Assembly: GCF_000827885.1 (NCBI RefSeq)
Contig: NZ_JTKH01000024.1
Location: forward strand, 186,001-250,000
Direction: 5' to 3'
Length of the DNA stretch: 64,000 nucleotides
From: Vibrio renipiscarius
GTDB lineage: Bacteria > Pseudomonadota > Gammaproteobacteria > Enterobacterales > Vibrionaceae
Every line of letters starts with the position of its first letter. Position 1 is the first letter of the stretch. A program made the translations under genes and the position numbers. Positions 38,434 to 47,365 of this stretch are shown here, piece by piece. The notes under the pieces are model-generated. The model was not told the DNA's origin and ran no database searches. It was given only the letters and a program-made list of their open reading frames with translations.

Positions 38434-38674
38434 CTAATTACCATAAATGTACACGCAGTCACAAAAATCTCAATCCGACGAATTTTTAATAGACATTTTT
38501 ATCAGCAAATAAACATCTCTATTTTTTCTCTTACAACATTCGAAATAAGCGCTGCGCTTAAATCCAGGCAAAACAATGCCCTAACCCTTGTTGCAAAAGG
38601 ATTTACCCATCAATTACTAATATAAAGCCAACTGAATTTAATGAAGTAACGCTGTTAATTCATCATAAGATAAC

Positions 38675-38710
38675 GCGTCTTTCTTCAATGAAGAAAATAA
38701 AGAAAGACGC
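38675..38710 (-). terminator. Hairpin downstream of yihU
   Basis: GCGTCTTTCT / AGAAAGACGC with a 16-nt loop, 113 bp past the yihU stop. The minus-strand tail (GTTATCTT) is a weak T tract, so termination is likely but not certain. Confidence 0.45.
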
Positions 38711-38822
38711 AAAATTTGAAATAGTAATAACGACGTTTTACTCATGTTAAGTAATAATCAGTATTAATCGTGTCAGAAATTGTTGATTCAATTCCATTTC
38801 TGAACCACGAAATAAACTCTTG

Positions 38823-39716
38823 TTATTTGATCTTTGCTTCCAGACCAGAGCTTACGCGCAATTGCTCAAGAACCGCCGTCCAGTCTTGACGTCCACGACC
38901 AGCACCACGAGTTAAGTTATACACTTCACGTGCAGCCGCACCACATGGCATTGGAACATTCACTTGGTTTGCAAGATCAAGCGCAATGCCCAGATCTTTA
39001 TGCGCAAGGTCAATCATGAATACTGGCGATAAGTCACCCGCGAGAACTTTGCCAGGCCATGTTGTTGTAAAGTGACCTTTACCAGCAGGCGTGCCGCTCA
39101 TGACTTTCATCGCGGTATCCCAATCAAGACCGATCGCTTCAGACAACGTTGCCGCTTCCGCTGATAGTGCGTTTAGAGCGATACTCATGTAGTTATTGAT
39201 GATCTTAACGCGAATACCTTTACCCGCACCGCCACAATCAACCGTTTCATTGCCCATGCAATCAAATAAAGGTTTTGCGCGCTCAACCTGCTCTTTTGTA
39301 CCACCCGCCATAATCAAAAGCTCGCCACGTACCGCGTGCTCAGATGTACGTCCAACCGGCGCTTCCATCATTGAAAAGCCTTTGTCTGACATCTCTTTAA
39401 TTAGGTTGTCTGTTTCAAGCGGGTGAATCGTAGACATATCGATAAGCAGTGCATTCTTATCTAATGTAGAAGTAACGCCGTTCTCGCCCAGTATTACATT
39501 TTTCACTAGCGTACCGTTTGGCAGCATAGTCACAACAAATTCAGAATCCAAAGCCGCTTCTGCTGGTGATGCCGCTGCAGTTGCACCTTGAGCCACTAAC
39601 TGTTGTACCGCAGCTTGGTTGATATCAAACACTTTTAATGTATGACCACCTTTGATTAGATTTAGCGCCATTGGCGTACCCATTTGACCTAAACCAATAA
39701 ATCCAATCGTAGACAT
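38823..39716 (-). CDS. yihU: Sulfolactaldehyde reductase, YihU-like
   Basis: A 297-residue beta-hydroxyacid dehydrogenase closely similar to E. coli YihU ([20 protein letters not shown] nucleotide-binding loop; [49 protein letters not shown] with the catalytic Lys just before; [14 protein letters not shown]). It reduces sulfolactaldehyde with NADH to 2,3-dihydroxypropane-1-sulfonate (DHPS), the excreted end product. The ATG at 39716 follows AAGGAAA; the longer frame upstream runs into the divergent promoter. Confidence 0.93.
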   Translation of the reverse strand: MSTIGFIGLGQMGTPMALNLIKGGHTLKVFDINQAAVQQLVAQGATAAASPAEAALDSEFVVTMLPNGTLVKNVILGENGVTSTLDKNALLIDMSTIHPLETDNLIKEMSDKGFSMMEAPVGRTSEHAVRGELLIMAGGTKEQVERAKPLFDCMGNETVDCGGAGKGIRVKIINNYMSIALNALSAEAATLSEAIGLDWDTAMKVMSGTPAGKGHFTTTWPGKVLAGDLSPVFMIDLAHKDLGIALDLANQVNVPMPCGAAAREVYNLTRGAGRGRQDWTAVLEQLRVSSGLEAKIK

Positions 39717-39780
39717 TTTTATTTCCTTCACATTCGCGATTAAGTTGGGACTAATATAAACATTAATTACCATTCCAACC

Positions 39781-39794
39781 GTAACAAATGTCAC
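39781..39794. promoter_or_regulatory. Candidate operator between yihU and yihV
   Basis: GTAACAAATGTCAC, a near-palindrome, 65 bp upstream of yihU and 137 bp upstream of yihV. It shares half-sites with the repeats upstream of the aldolase. The 214-bp region must hold both divergent promoters. Confidence 0.4.
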
Positions 39795-39930
39795 ATTTTG
39801 TTGTTTTATGTTCATTTTGGTTGTTTTGTGATTACGATCCCAGCCGAATGTCCAAATGTGAATATACTGGCTCCATTCACTGGTGACTCTACAGTCCAAT
39901 AACGTAAACTATTTATATAAGAGAAGAATT

Positions 39931-40818
39931 ATGACCATTGCATGTGTAGGTATTACGGTACTTGATCGAATTCAGCGCGTTGAAACACTCCCGACCACTG
40001 GCGGTAAATATGTCGCTAAAGATTACTTCGAAGTGGGCGGCGGTCCTGCTGCGACAGCCGCTGTCGCCGTAGCTCAACTTGGTCATAAAGTTGATTTCAT
40101 TGGTCGCGTTGGCCAAGATGGCGTGGCTGACGTCATGCTCACTGAACTGGCTGGCTACGGTGTTAACGTGGACAAAGCTGTCCATATCGCCGGTGCATCG
40201 TCTGCCTTCTCTGCCGTATTGGTCGATGATGAAGGTGAGCGAATGATCATTAATTACCAAGATAAGTCATTAAGCCGCGATGCAAAACAACTTGAGAATA
40301 TCGATTTCTCACAATATGAAACTGTTTTAACGGATGTCCGTTGGCCTGAAGGTGCGAAGTACGCTCTAGAACAAGCCAAGAAGCACAATATACCGACGGT
40401 TCTTGATGCAGACCTTGCACCAGATTCTATTGACGACCTTGTAAAACTAGCCGATCATGTGGCGTTTTCTGAGCCTGGCCTTGAGAAGTTCACCGGTTGC
40501 AGTGATCCTATCGAAGGTCTAAAAATCGCGAGAAAACAAACGGATGGTAAGGTCTATGTTACAGTAGGCTCAAAAGGATGTTACTGGCTTGAAGGTGATG
40601 AAATCTGCCATGAACCGGTTATTAAGGTGAATGTGGTGGATACGACCGGCGCAGGCGATGTATTTCATGGCGCTTTAGCGGTTGCCGTCGCAGAATCAAA
40701 ACAAAGCCGCGAAGCAATCATTTTCTCGAACCTAGTTGCCGCGCTAAAATGCACCAAAAGAGGTGGTCGCGAAGGCATTCCGACCAGAGTAGAAGTAGAC
40801 CAAAACTTCCAAAAATAG
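39931..40818 (+). CDS. yihV: Sulfofructose kinase, YihV-like (PfkB family)
   Basis: A 295-residue ribokinase-family enzyme very similar to E. coli YihV (MTIACVGITVLDRIQRVETL; FEVGGGPAATAAVAVAQLGH; DVRWPEGAKYALEQA; VVDTTGAGDVFHGALAVAVA with the catalytic Asp; ALKCTKRGGREGIP). It phosphorylates sulfofructose at C1 with ATP. It leads the plus-strand unit with the regulator gene 18 bp downstream and is divergent from yihU. AAGAGAAG precedes the ATG. Confidence 0.94.
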   Translation: MTIACVGITVLDRIQRVETLPTTGGKYVAKDYFEVGGGPAATAAVAVAQLGHKVDFIGRVGQDGVADVMLTELAGYGVNVDKAVHIAGASSAFSAVLVDDEGERMIINYQDKSLSRDAKQLENIDFSQYETVLTDVRWPEGAKYALEQAKKHNIPTVLDADLAPDSIDDLVKLADHVAFSEPGLEKFTGCSDPIEGLKIARKQTDGKVYVTVGSKGCYWLEGDEICHEPVIKVNVVDTTGAGDVFHGALAVAVAESKQSREAIIFSNLVAALKCTKRGGREGIPTRVEVDQNFQK

Positions 40819-40836
40819 ACAATAAGAAGGATTACC

Positions 40837-41595
40837 GTGACTAATCCCAGACAAGATAAGTTAATTCAGCTAGTCGATGATAAAGGTTACTACAGCGTAG
40901 AAGATCTCGCCGATCTTCTCGATGTATCAACACAAACCATTCGACGCGATATTAAAAAGCTCAGCGATTCTCGCTTAGTGATTCGTCACCACGGTGGTGC
41001 GAGTTCACCTGCGACCAAAAATAATCTCGATTATGAGGTGCGTCGAGTCTCTGATACTGATCAGAAACACGCCATTGGTAAAGCTATTGCGGATTTGATC
41101 CCGGATAACTCAACGGTTTTCATTGCCATTGGCACAACGACAGAAATCATAGCGACTCACCTTGCTAAGAAAAGTAACTTGCAGGTCATTACCAATAGCC
41201 TTCGTGTTGCGAGTGTTCTGCATACCAATAAGTCGATTGATGTATTGATCCCTAGCGGTAAGGTGAAAGCCTTTAACGGCGGTATTGTCGGCACTGAAGC
41301 GATGGATTTTATCTCTAACTTCCGTTTTGACTACCTAGTGACGAGCGCCGCTTCGATTGATGTCGATGGCACTTTGCTTGAATACGACCTCAATGAAACG
41401 ATGATTACGCAAACTGTTATGAAGTCTGCACGTCATGTTTTAGTGGCGCTTGATTCAAGCAAGTTCATCCCTAAAGGTTCAATTACTTTAGCGAACATCA
41501 AAGACGTGACGTATTTATTCACCGACGCCCAACCAAGCCCTGCGATTGAATCCGCAGCGAAGCAAGGTGACGCGGAAATTGTGATTTGCTCGTAA
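40837..41595 (+). CDS. yihW: DeoR-family repressor, YihW/CsqR-like
   Basis: A 252-residue DeoR regulator resembling YihW, which controls the sulfoquinovose genes in E. coli. The N-terminal helix-turn-helix reads SVEDLADLLDVSTQTIRRDI followed by KKLSDSRLVIRHHGGA; the C-terminal DeoR sugar-phosphate sensor includes FIAIGTTTEIIATHL and VITNSLRVASVL. The start is GTG with AAGAAGG upstream. Likely ligand is a sulfosugar or its phosphate; likely targets are the GTAACA-type repeats noted above. Confidence 0.92.
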   Translation: MTNPRQDKLIQLVDDKGYYSVEDLADLLDVSTQTIRRDIKKLSDSRLVIRHHGGASSPATKNNLDYEVRRVSDTDQKHAIGKAIADLIPDNSTVFIAIGTTTEIIATHLAKKSNLQVITNSLRVASVLHTNKSIDVLIPSGKVKAFNGGIVGTEAMDFISNFRFDYLVTSAASIDVDGTLLEYDLNETMITQTVMKSARHVLVALDSSKFIPKGSITLANIKDVTYLFTDAQPSPAIESAAKQGDAEIVICS

Positions 41596-41618
41596 AGCGA
41601 CATCGTTAAATACCATGC

Positions 41619-41648
41619 AAAAAGCGACTTCTTAGAAGTCGCTTTTTT
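41619..41648 (+). terminator. Intrinsic terminator after yihW
   Basis: AAAAAGCGACTTC / GAAGTCGCTTTTT with a 3-nt loop and a long T run, 23 bp past the stop. It closes the sulfoquinovose island. Confidence 0.95.
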
Positions 41649-41753
41649 TATCGTTCAAACTTAGTTGTGGACAGAAACGTTTTAGGAACTCTCAAAATTC
41701 CCTGCTGAGCAAGGAACTAAGTAATGACGAAATGCCATAGTCGTTCTAGAATT

Positions 41754-42935
41754 TTAGAACGGCACTTCTATATCTGAAATACTTGATGGCATCCAAGGGT
41801 ATTGATTAGTAGCAGACACAAAGTCCGTTTCGTAATTCCCTATATACCCCCAATACTCAACATCAGATAATTTTTCGGTATCGGGCTTCAGTGTATCCAA
41901 ATTAACGCTCCAATAACGATGATTATTATGGCCTGTTTGAACTCTGGCACTACCATGCTTAGACTCGATCAGAGCGCCTCTAGCCAAGTTATCTGTTTTT
42001 AACAATTCTGTTTCTTCATCAACCCTAGCAATTACATTGCGTATCGACTCTTCAATCGCCTCAAGATTACTGTTTAGCGTTTGTTTTGAAAAAACAACAC
42101 TAAACTCCTTTTTTGATGCGATATCATATTCTGCACTTAGTCTTCCTACGATGTATGATTCCGACAGATAAATACAATTATTCTTTATATCTGCAAAGTT
42201 ACGCAACACTTCGACAGACCTAAAATTACCAACTGTATAAGAATAAGATTCCTCAGAAAATTTATTCTTCACTAAGGTTGGTATTTTATAAGAGAAATGC
42301 ACTCTCACCCAACTTTCATTTTTGCAATGAAAAAATGAAATGTTTATATTCTCACTCCCTAAAGATTTGAGCCTTAGGTACCAAGGTTCATCACTATTAG
42401 TTGGAACCAAGGTATTGATGGATGTTATTTGAACAAGTGCTTTTTCTACTTCCAAAAGAACGTGTTTAGTGTTTTGCTTTATCAGTTCAACATCATCTTC
42501 CTTAAGAGGCCTGAAGTGGGCGAGAGAGTTTCTTACAGTTCCAATCTCTTGCAACTTTGTGATAACAATTGATTTGCCTGATTTAAAATACTTAGCAAAG
42601 TATTTCCAGTAAGCATCTGAAACAATGATATCAATAAGCTCTCCACTATTTAAGAATAACATCGGACAAGTAATGTCGTGCCCCAAATAACCGTACTCTT
42701 CACATTGTTTTATTCGCTTTTTGGTTTCACTTTTAATGCATCCACTTGAAACCGCAGTTTCTTGCCACTTATCTTTCAATTGTTCTTTCAATACAGTGTA
42801 CACAAATACTCTTAATGAGTTTTCAAATCGAAAAAGTACGTTAAGTGCCTCATAGTAATAAAGATGTAACCAACGTTCAGGAATATCAACTAGATTACTA
42901 TCGTTAACTTTTGCTTTTTTCCATTCCACTTTCAT
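41754..42935 (-). CDS. Uncharacterised protein with a HEPN-type RNxxxH motif
   Basis: A 393-residue soluble protein of unknown family. The N-terminal 150 residues are helical, with a helix YYYEALNVLFRFENSLRVFV and, at its end, EIGTVRNSLAHFRPL (Arg135-Asn136...His140), the R-x4-H signature of HEPN ribonucleases of the Swt1/abortive-infection kind. The rest (about 180-393) is mixed and unrecognised. The start at 42935 follows TGAGGAAT. AT-richer than its neighbours and beside repeats and orphan genes, it is probably acquired. A defence or toxin role is inference; no antitoxin or phage gene lies beside it. Confidence 0.6.
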   Translation of the reverse strand: MKVEWKKAKVNDSNLVDIPERWLHLYYYEALNVLFRFENSLRVFVYTVLKEQLKDKWQETAVSSGCIKSETKKRIKQCEEYGYLGHDITCPMLFLNSGELIDIIVSDAYWKYFAKYFKSGKSIVITKLQEIGTVRNSLAHFRPLKEDDVELIKQNTKHVLLEVEKALVQITSINTLVPTNSDEPWYLRLKSLGSENINISFFHCKNESWVRVHFSYKIPTLVKNKFSEESYSYTVGNFRSVEVLRNFADIKNNCIYLSESYIVGRLSAEYDIASKKEFSVVFSKQTLNSNLEAIEESIRNVIARVDEETELLKTDNLARGALIESKHGSARVQTGHNNHRYWSVNLDTLKPDTEKLSDVEYWGYIGNYETDFVSATNQYPWMPSSISDIEVPF

Positions 42936-43175
42936 ATTCCTCAATTTTGAGTACATTCTAACGCTAAACTGACAGCTAACAGCCACCATTAACACTCAGA
43001 TAATGCCGTTTTTCACTTACTGAATCAATAATAAATCAATGACTTATCAACAACACTAAGGAGTTAGCGTGCTAAGAGGTGCATAATTCCTAGATAAGTG
43101 GTATTCGCACAAATTGTTGTAGTGAAAATTCACATGAACAAGATATGAATGAGTATTTAATCTAAATGACTTTGG

Positions 43176-43462
43176 GGCACTTCTGTGTTACGAAGTGCCA
43201 ACTGTGACGGTTTTGGGCCGAACTTCGTTCAAACTTCCCCCATTTAAAGGGGATTTCAATGCGCCCAAGATAAATACGACTGTAGGCAAAAATGCAGGAC
43301 GCATTTTTAGGTTTTCGGCGTCGGGAACGCCTAAAACCGACCGAACAACGACTACCGAACCAAAGCGCCTTTCTGATTACTCTTTGGCAAGGCAAAGAGT
43401 AATTGGGCCGCTGATGAATAAGCTAGTGACAGGTACATAAGTAATAAGCGGAACATACTTCG
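43176..43462 (+). repeat. Hairpin-rich tandem repeat, unit 1 (287 bp)
   Basis: First of three full units. Each contains four perfect or near-perfect hairpins, here GGCACTTC/GAAGTGCC (43176-43199), AAAAATGC/GCATTTTT (43288-43308), GGTTTTcGGCGT/ACGCCtAAAACC (43310-43338) and ATTACTCTTTG/CAAAGAGTAAT (43376-43403). A CCGCT/AGCGG pair closes the last part. The units are nearly identical, so duplication was recent or the array is kept uniform. Confidence 0.95.
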
Positions 43463-43736
43463 GGCACCTCTGTGTTATGAAGTGCCAACGGTGACGGTTC
43501 TGGGCAGAACTTCCCCATTTAAAAACGATTTTAATGCGCCAAGATAAATACGACTATAGGTAAAAATGCAGGACGCATTTTTAGGTTTTCGGCGTCGGGA
43601 ACGCCTAAAACCGACCGAACAACGACTACCGAACCAAAGCGCCTTTCTGATTACTCTTTGGCAAGGCAAAGAGTAATTGGGCCGCTGATGAATAAGCGAG
43701 TGACAGGTACATAAGTAATAAGCGGGCCATACTTCG
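43463..43736 (+). repeat. Hairpin-rich tandem repeat, unit 2 (274 bp)
   Basis: Same hairpin order as unit 1, shortened mainly by loss of about 12 bp between the first and second hairpins (the TTCGTTCAAAC stretch is absent). The first stem has one change (GGCACCTC against GAAGTGCC) that becomes a G-U-type mismatch. Confidence 0.95.
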
Positions 43737-44023
43737 GGCACTTCTGTGTTATGAAGTGCCAACTGTGCGGTTCTGGGCAGAGCTTCGTTCAAACTTCCCC
43801 ATTTAGAGACGATTTCAATGCGCCCAAAATAAATACGACTATAGGTAAAAATGCAGGACGCATTTTTAGGTTTTCGGCGTCGGGAACGCCTAAAACCGAC
43901 CGAACAACGACTACCGAACCAAAGCGCCTTTCTGATTACTCTTTGGCAAGGCAAAGAGTAATTGGGCCGCTGTTGAATAAGCGAGTGACAGGTACATAAG
44001 TAATAAGCGGAACATACTTCGGG
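43737..44023 (+). repeat. Hairpin-rich tandem repeat, unit 3 (287 bp)
   Basis: Full unit with all four hairpins intact. The sequences of hairpins 2 to 4 are unchanged from units 1 and 2, while the stretch between hairpin 1 and 2 has drifted. Confidence 0.95.
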
Positions 44024-44105
44024 GGACTTATGTGTTATGAAGCGCCAACTGTGAAGGTTTTGGGCAGAACTTCGTTAATCTTCTCCATTTAAAGACGATT
44101 TCAAT
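44024..44105 (+). repeat. Hairpin-rich tandem repeat, truncated unit 4
   Basis: Matches the first 80 bp of a unit, then diverges after GACGATTTCAATG. Hairpin 1 is decayed (GGACTTA against GAAGCGCC). A short later stretch (TCGGCATCGGGAACGC) may be a remnant of hairpin 3. Confidence 0.85.
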
Positions 44106-44351
44106 GAGAGATTGTATTTGGGTATCGGCATCGGGAACGCAGCATTGCTGGGCGCTGGGCGTGGTACGATACGTAAAATGAACCAGACATGATTCGGTCC
44201 TTTCCAGTGGATGAATTGGAAAGCATTAAAAAAGATGTAAAAAATACTTGCTTTATTGTTAGTGATGAGAGATAATTTAAAGTTAACATTGCATTCCTTA
44301 AGATTCACTAGTATAGTTTCCTCACTGAAACTATTCAATAACAGATGCAAT

Positions 44352-44828
44352 ATGAAAAACACAGAAAATGACTGCCTCACAATTTCTTACCGCTACCTTG
44401 GTAAAACGAGCAAAATCAGCATCCAACCGAGCTTATTTAAACATTTGTCGACGTTTCTCGGCGGTAGTGTGCAACGCGCTCGCGCTTGGATTCCAAAGAT
44501 CTTATGTGACGCTAGAGATCAGGGGCTGACGGCAAAATACAGCAGTTTCGTGACTGAAGAGGCACTATTAATGGTGCTGCCGAGTTCGACCATGTCAGGG
44601 TTCACTAGTGATTTATCGATGCGCCATACTATTTGGGTATTTCTTGACGGAGAGCGCACCAAGGTCTCTTTGCCAGGGGCAATGAAGTATTTCGCTGACC
44701 GCTATTTACAGGAAAATAATACCAAGTATTTTCATTTAACTTCGCAACAAATCCAACATTATAAGGGTAACAAGCGAAATGTATCGGAAATGATCCGAGC
44801 TTATCTTTTGACACTATTTTGTTCGTAG
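44352..44828 (+). CDS. Uncharacterised accessory protein
   Basis: A 158-residue soluble basic protein (MKNTENDCLTISYRYLGKTS at the start, then SVQRARAWIPKILCDARDQG). No motif or membrane segment was recognised. It directly follows the hairpin-repeat array. The ATG at 44352 is chosen because the frame upstream has no typical coding character; no strong ribosome-binding site is seen. It could be a DNA- or RNA-binding protein but nothing proves it. Confidence 0.45.
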   Translation: MKNTENDCLTISYRYLGKTSKISIQPSLFKHLSTFLGGSVQRARAWIPKILCDARDQGLTAKYSSFVTEEALLMVLPSSTMSGFTSDLSMRHTIWVFLDGERTKVSLPGAMKYFADRYLQENNTKYFHLTSQQIQHYKGNKRNVSEMIRAYLLTLFCS

Positions 44829-45098
44829 CGGTACAGAAACCATAATTGACGTCGCACTATCAATCCAAATAGTGACTATTCATTGCAGTTAATTATCATT
44901 TTTACTAAGCGCCTATATGAAATTCATTTCCGCTTATAAGAAGATTAATAATTCTAACAAATTTATCTAAACACGTTATTTATGGTGCTTTGGGGATCTT
45001 CTACTGAAATATGAATGCAAGTATGTTTTATAGAACCGTTGTTTAGCCCGATAAATAAACCACACTAAAAACAATGACGTTATTAATTGGAGTTAGCA

Positions 45099-45563
45099 AT
45101 GAACAATGAGTCTTATATTGACACTGATGCAGAAGAATACTTTACTGAGCTTGAAGATATCCAATTTCAAGCACTTGAAATGTTTAAAGAGTTTAAAGCT
45201 ATAAACCTTGAACCAGCTGCCTTAACTTTATCCCAAGAAATACATCAGACTGAACATCCATTGAAACAACTTTATCAACATGGCAGAGCTGACACTAACG
45301 ATCTTAACTTACAAATAAGCGTAGCATTTAGTGACTGTATTTCCATCAAAGAGCTGGTTAAGCAGATCAGCGAGAAACTGGTTAACCCCGAAATGAGGGT
45401 GTTTAATGAGGCATATGAGCACATCGATACATATGGAGACAATGGAACATTTAAAGACATGCTTTATCTCTACTATGATGTGATGAAACTCTACAAAAGG
45501 ACTCGGCGGTTATTAGAACAGCTCGATCAGACAGCCACCGCACGCATAGAGCAGATTTATTAG
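45099..45563 (+). CDS. Uncharacterised helical protein
   Basis: A 154-residue acidic, mainly helical cytosolic protein (TDAEEYFTELEDIQFQALEM near the N-terminus; YLYYDVMKLYKRTRRLLEQL near the end). GGAG lies 9 nt before the ATG at 45099; an ATG at 45087 is less likely. Convergent with the gene at 45620. No family recognised. Confidence 0.5.
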   Translation: MNNESYIDTDAEEYFTELEDIQFQALEMFKEFKAINLEPAALTLSQEIHQTEHPLKQLYQHGRADTNDLNLQISVAFSDCISIKELVKQISEKLVNPEMRVFNEAYEHIDTYGDNGTFKDMLYLYYDVMKLYKRTRRLLEQLDQTATARIEQIY

Positions 45564-45619
45564 CACATTACACTCTTGGTTGAAGTGGCCGTTACTGGCG
45601 ATTTAGACTCTGTAAATAC

Positions 45620-46105
45620 TTATCGATGACAAAGCTCAAGAGCCATTGTTGAGCTATAAAGTGGTGCTGAGTAACGTCGAAACACCTCTCGATACTGTTG
45701 TTGACTATCTAAAAGGAAAGTCACTCTTATATGCTCGGTATAATAGGTCGTGAGGATAGAACGCAGCCAACCTGCTATTGCGGTATCTAATAAAACTTCA
45801 CAATTAGTAACCCAGAGCCAAGTTGGCTGTTTATTGTTTCGGACTATTTCCATGAGCTGCGATTTATTCCTGTAATCGTCCTCTAGGCAGAGAAGATCCA
45901 TGTACGTTGTTTTAATCCCCATTCGGTGATTGATGTTATCGTACATTTCTCTAATATCACATCCACACTCATGGGAAAAAGCATGGAACCTCATCATATT
46001 TAACTGCCAACAACTATGTATAAAGCGTTCAGACGAACCTGTAGGCCACTGGTCGATGTCTGGTGACAATACCTGTGAGGTTATATTGGATTTCAACGAT
46101 GTCAC
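45620..46105 (-). CDS. Uncharacterised accessory protein
   Basis: A 161-residue protein with WLWVTNCEVLLDTAIAGWLR near residue 95 and HIRVTFLLDSQQQYREVFRR near 125, which recall the distal half of an ATPase fold, but no P-loop is present. It may be a regulator or a truncated ATPase fragment; neither can be shown. Convergent with the gene at 45099. Confidence 0.4.
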   Translation of the reverse strand: MTSLKSNITSQVLSPDIDQWPTGSSERFIHSCWQLNMMRFHAFSHECGCDIREMYDNINHRMGIKTTYMDLLCLEDDYRNKSQLMEIVRNNKQPTWLWVTNCEVLLDTAIAGWLRSILTTYYTEHIRVTFLLDSQQQYREVFRRYSAPLYSSTMALELCHR

Positions 46106-46462
46106 CTCTTTACAAGCTATGATTTGAAGATAGCTTTTTCCATTTATTCTAGGGTTTGTGTAGTGAGCGCCATCTCTTGATTTAGATTATCAAAAATGAC
46201 AACGTCGCAATCTTACCACTAGGTCTAGTGTGCACCGAATTGATAAGACATGATACGAATCGTGATTAACGATTATTATTACTAGAGTTAAAGATAGCAT
46301 TTTTCCATCCTGACACGATAGAAAAATCACACTTGATTTATTTAATTATTTTTTCATGAACACATTTGTGAAATAGCCCGCCATGTGCTCATGAAAATCG
46401 TCGTATATTATATTAATTGCCCATCTTGATTTAGATGCGGGAATCATAATGAAGAGAGGAAT
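46106..46462 (+). other. AT-rich intergenic region
   Basis: A 357-bp gap between the accessory gene at 45620 and the small membrane protein at 46463. It contains the ribosome-binding site of the latter (GAGAGGA). Nothing else is recognised. Confidence 0.4.
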
Positions 46463-46579
46463 ATGAGCATGTTTGAATCAACGATAAGTGCTGCGGTCTT
46501 ACTATTTGTTATTGGTGGCATCTTTGGCACCATTTGCGCCTACAATAAAATAAAAAAAAGTGTCTCTAAAGATCACTGA
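46463..46579 (+). CDS. Small single-helix membrane protein (38 residues)
   Basis: ATG at 46463 follows GAAGAGAGGA, a strong ribosome-binding site. The product MSMFESTISAAVLLFVIGGI continues FGTICAYNKIKKSVSKDH: one transmembrane helix with an outside/periplasmic short N-terminus and a basic cytosolic tail. Such small membrane proteins often regulate a larger partner; none is identified here. Confidence 0.6.
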   Translation: MSMFESTISAAVLLFVIGGIFGTICAYNKIKKSVSKDH

Positions 46580-46599
46580 GAATAACCCGAAATCTAACT

Positions 46600-46651
46600 A
46601 AAAAAACGACACCTCATTGAAAACATAATAATGTTTCCTTTAAGGTGTTCG
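46600..46651 (-). terminator. Terminator-like hairpin facing the minus direction
   Basis: CGACACCT (46607-46614) pairs with AGGTGTTCG (46643-46651) around an inner GAAAACAT/ATGTTTCC stem. On the minus strand the hairpin is followed by seven T. No minus-strand gene is known upstream of it, so it may end an unannotated RNA or antisense transcript. Confidence 0.45.
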
Positions 46652-46797
46652 CTTCAATGCCAGGTTACGTGGTAATTATGTGACGCAATAACGCAAAAAA
46701 AATGATCGAACATCCCTAACTCTCGTATGCCTTGTTTGTGATTCAAATAAGGCACTTCGGTCTTATTACTCAGTAAGCGTATATGGAGAGACGAGGA

Positions 46798-47316
46798 ATG
46801 ATTACACCCCCGAACACCAACCATACCTATCCGCGTTCTTTTAGTCACATCGGCCTTTCTGTTCCAGACTTAGATGCGGCCGTTAAGTTTTATACCGAGG
46901 TGCTTGGATGGTATCTCATTATGAAACCAACGGAAATTCTTGAAGATGATTCAGCAATAGGTGAAATGTGTACCGACGTATTTGGCGCAGGCTGGGAGCG
47001 ATTTAGAATTGCTCACTTGTCTACCGGTGACCGTGTCGGCGTGGAGATCTTTGAGTTTAAAGACCAAGAAAACCCTGCAGATAACTTTGAGTATTGGAAA
47101 ACGGGTATCTTTCATTTTTGTGTGCAAGACCCGGATGTAGAGGGACTGGCAGAAAAGATTGTTGCGGCTGGCGGCAAAAAGCGTATGAAAGCGCCTCGCT
47201 ACTATTATCCAGGTGAAAAGCCCTATCGCATGATCTACATGGAAGACCCATTTGGGAACATTCTAGAAATTTATAGCCATAGCTATGAGCTACATTATTC
47301 AGCGGGCGCATATTAA
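46798..47316 (+). CDS. VOC-superfamily protein (glyoxalase/dioxygenase-like)
   Basis: A 172-residue vicinal-oxygen-chelate protein. Paired beta-alpha-beta-beta-beta halves begin SHIGLSVPDLDAAVKFYTEV (metal His near residue 18) and FHFCVQDPDVEGLAEKIVAA (second His), and the last strand ends DPFGNILEIYSH with the metal Glu. The start at 46798 has GAGAG at correct spacing; ATG 46783 is an alternative. Whether it is a lyase, dioxygenase or resistance protein cannot be told. Confidence 0.82.
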   Translation: MITPPNTNHTYPRSFSHIGLSVPDLDAAVKFYTEVLGWYLIMKPTEILEDDSAIGEMCTDVFGAGWERFRIAHLSTGDRVGVEIFEFKDQENPADNFEYWKTGIFHFCVQDPDVEGLAEKIVAAGGKKRMKAPRYYYPGEKPYRMIYMEDPFGNILEIYSHSYELHYSAGAY

Positions 47317-47365
47317 GCAACCCGCCTTTAAACAGCCCACCAGACAGGAAGTCTATTGAGCAAAT

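Larger units (their letters stand above)
38314..38822 (-). other. Intergenic region between the aldolase and yihU genes
   Basis: A 509-bp AT-rich gap holding the promoter of the aldolase-TRAP-yihS operon, candidate operators at 38407-38433 and a hairpin at 38675-38710. No gene is supported in the rest. Confidence 0.5.

Noticed and set aside
43195..43999. Open reading frames on both strands within the hairpin repeats (for example 43475-43954 minus and 43751-43999 plus)
   Set aside because: They exist because the repeat units happen to lack stops; no ribosome-binding sites are seen, and the hairpin structure explains the conservation better.
43176..44105. CRISPR array
   Set aside because: Repeat units are 274-287 bp with no short repeat-spacer pattern and no cas genes nearby.
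43176..44105. Integron attC/VCR cassette array
   Set aside because: The units lack recognisable attC core sites and do not separate gene cassettes.
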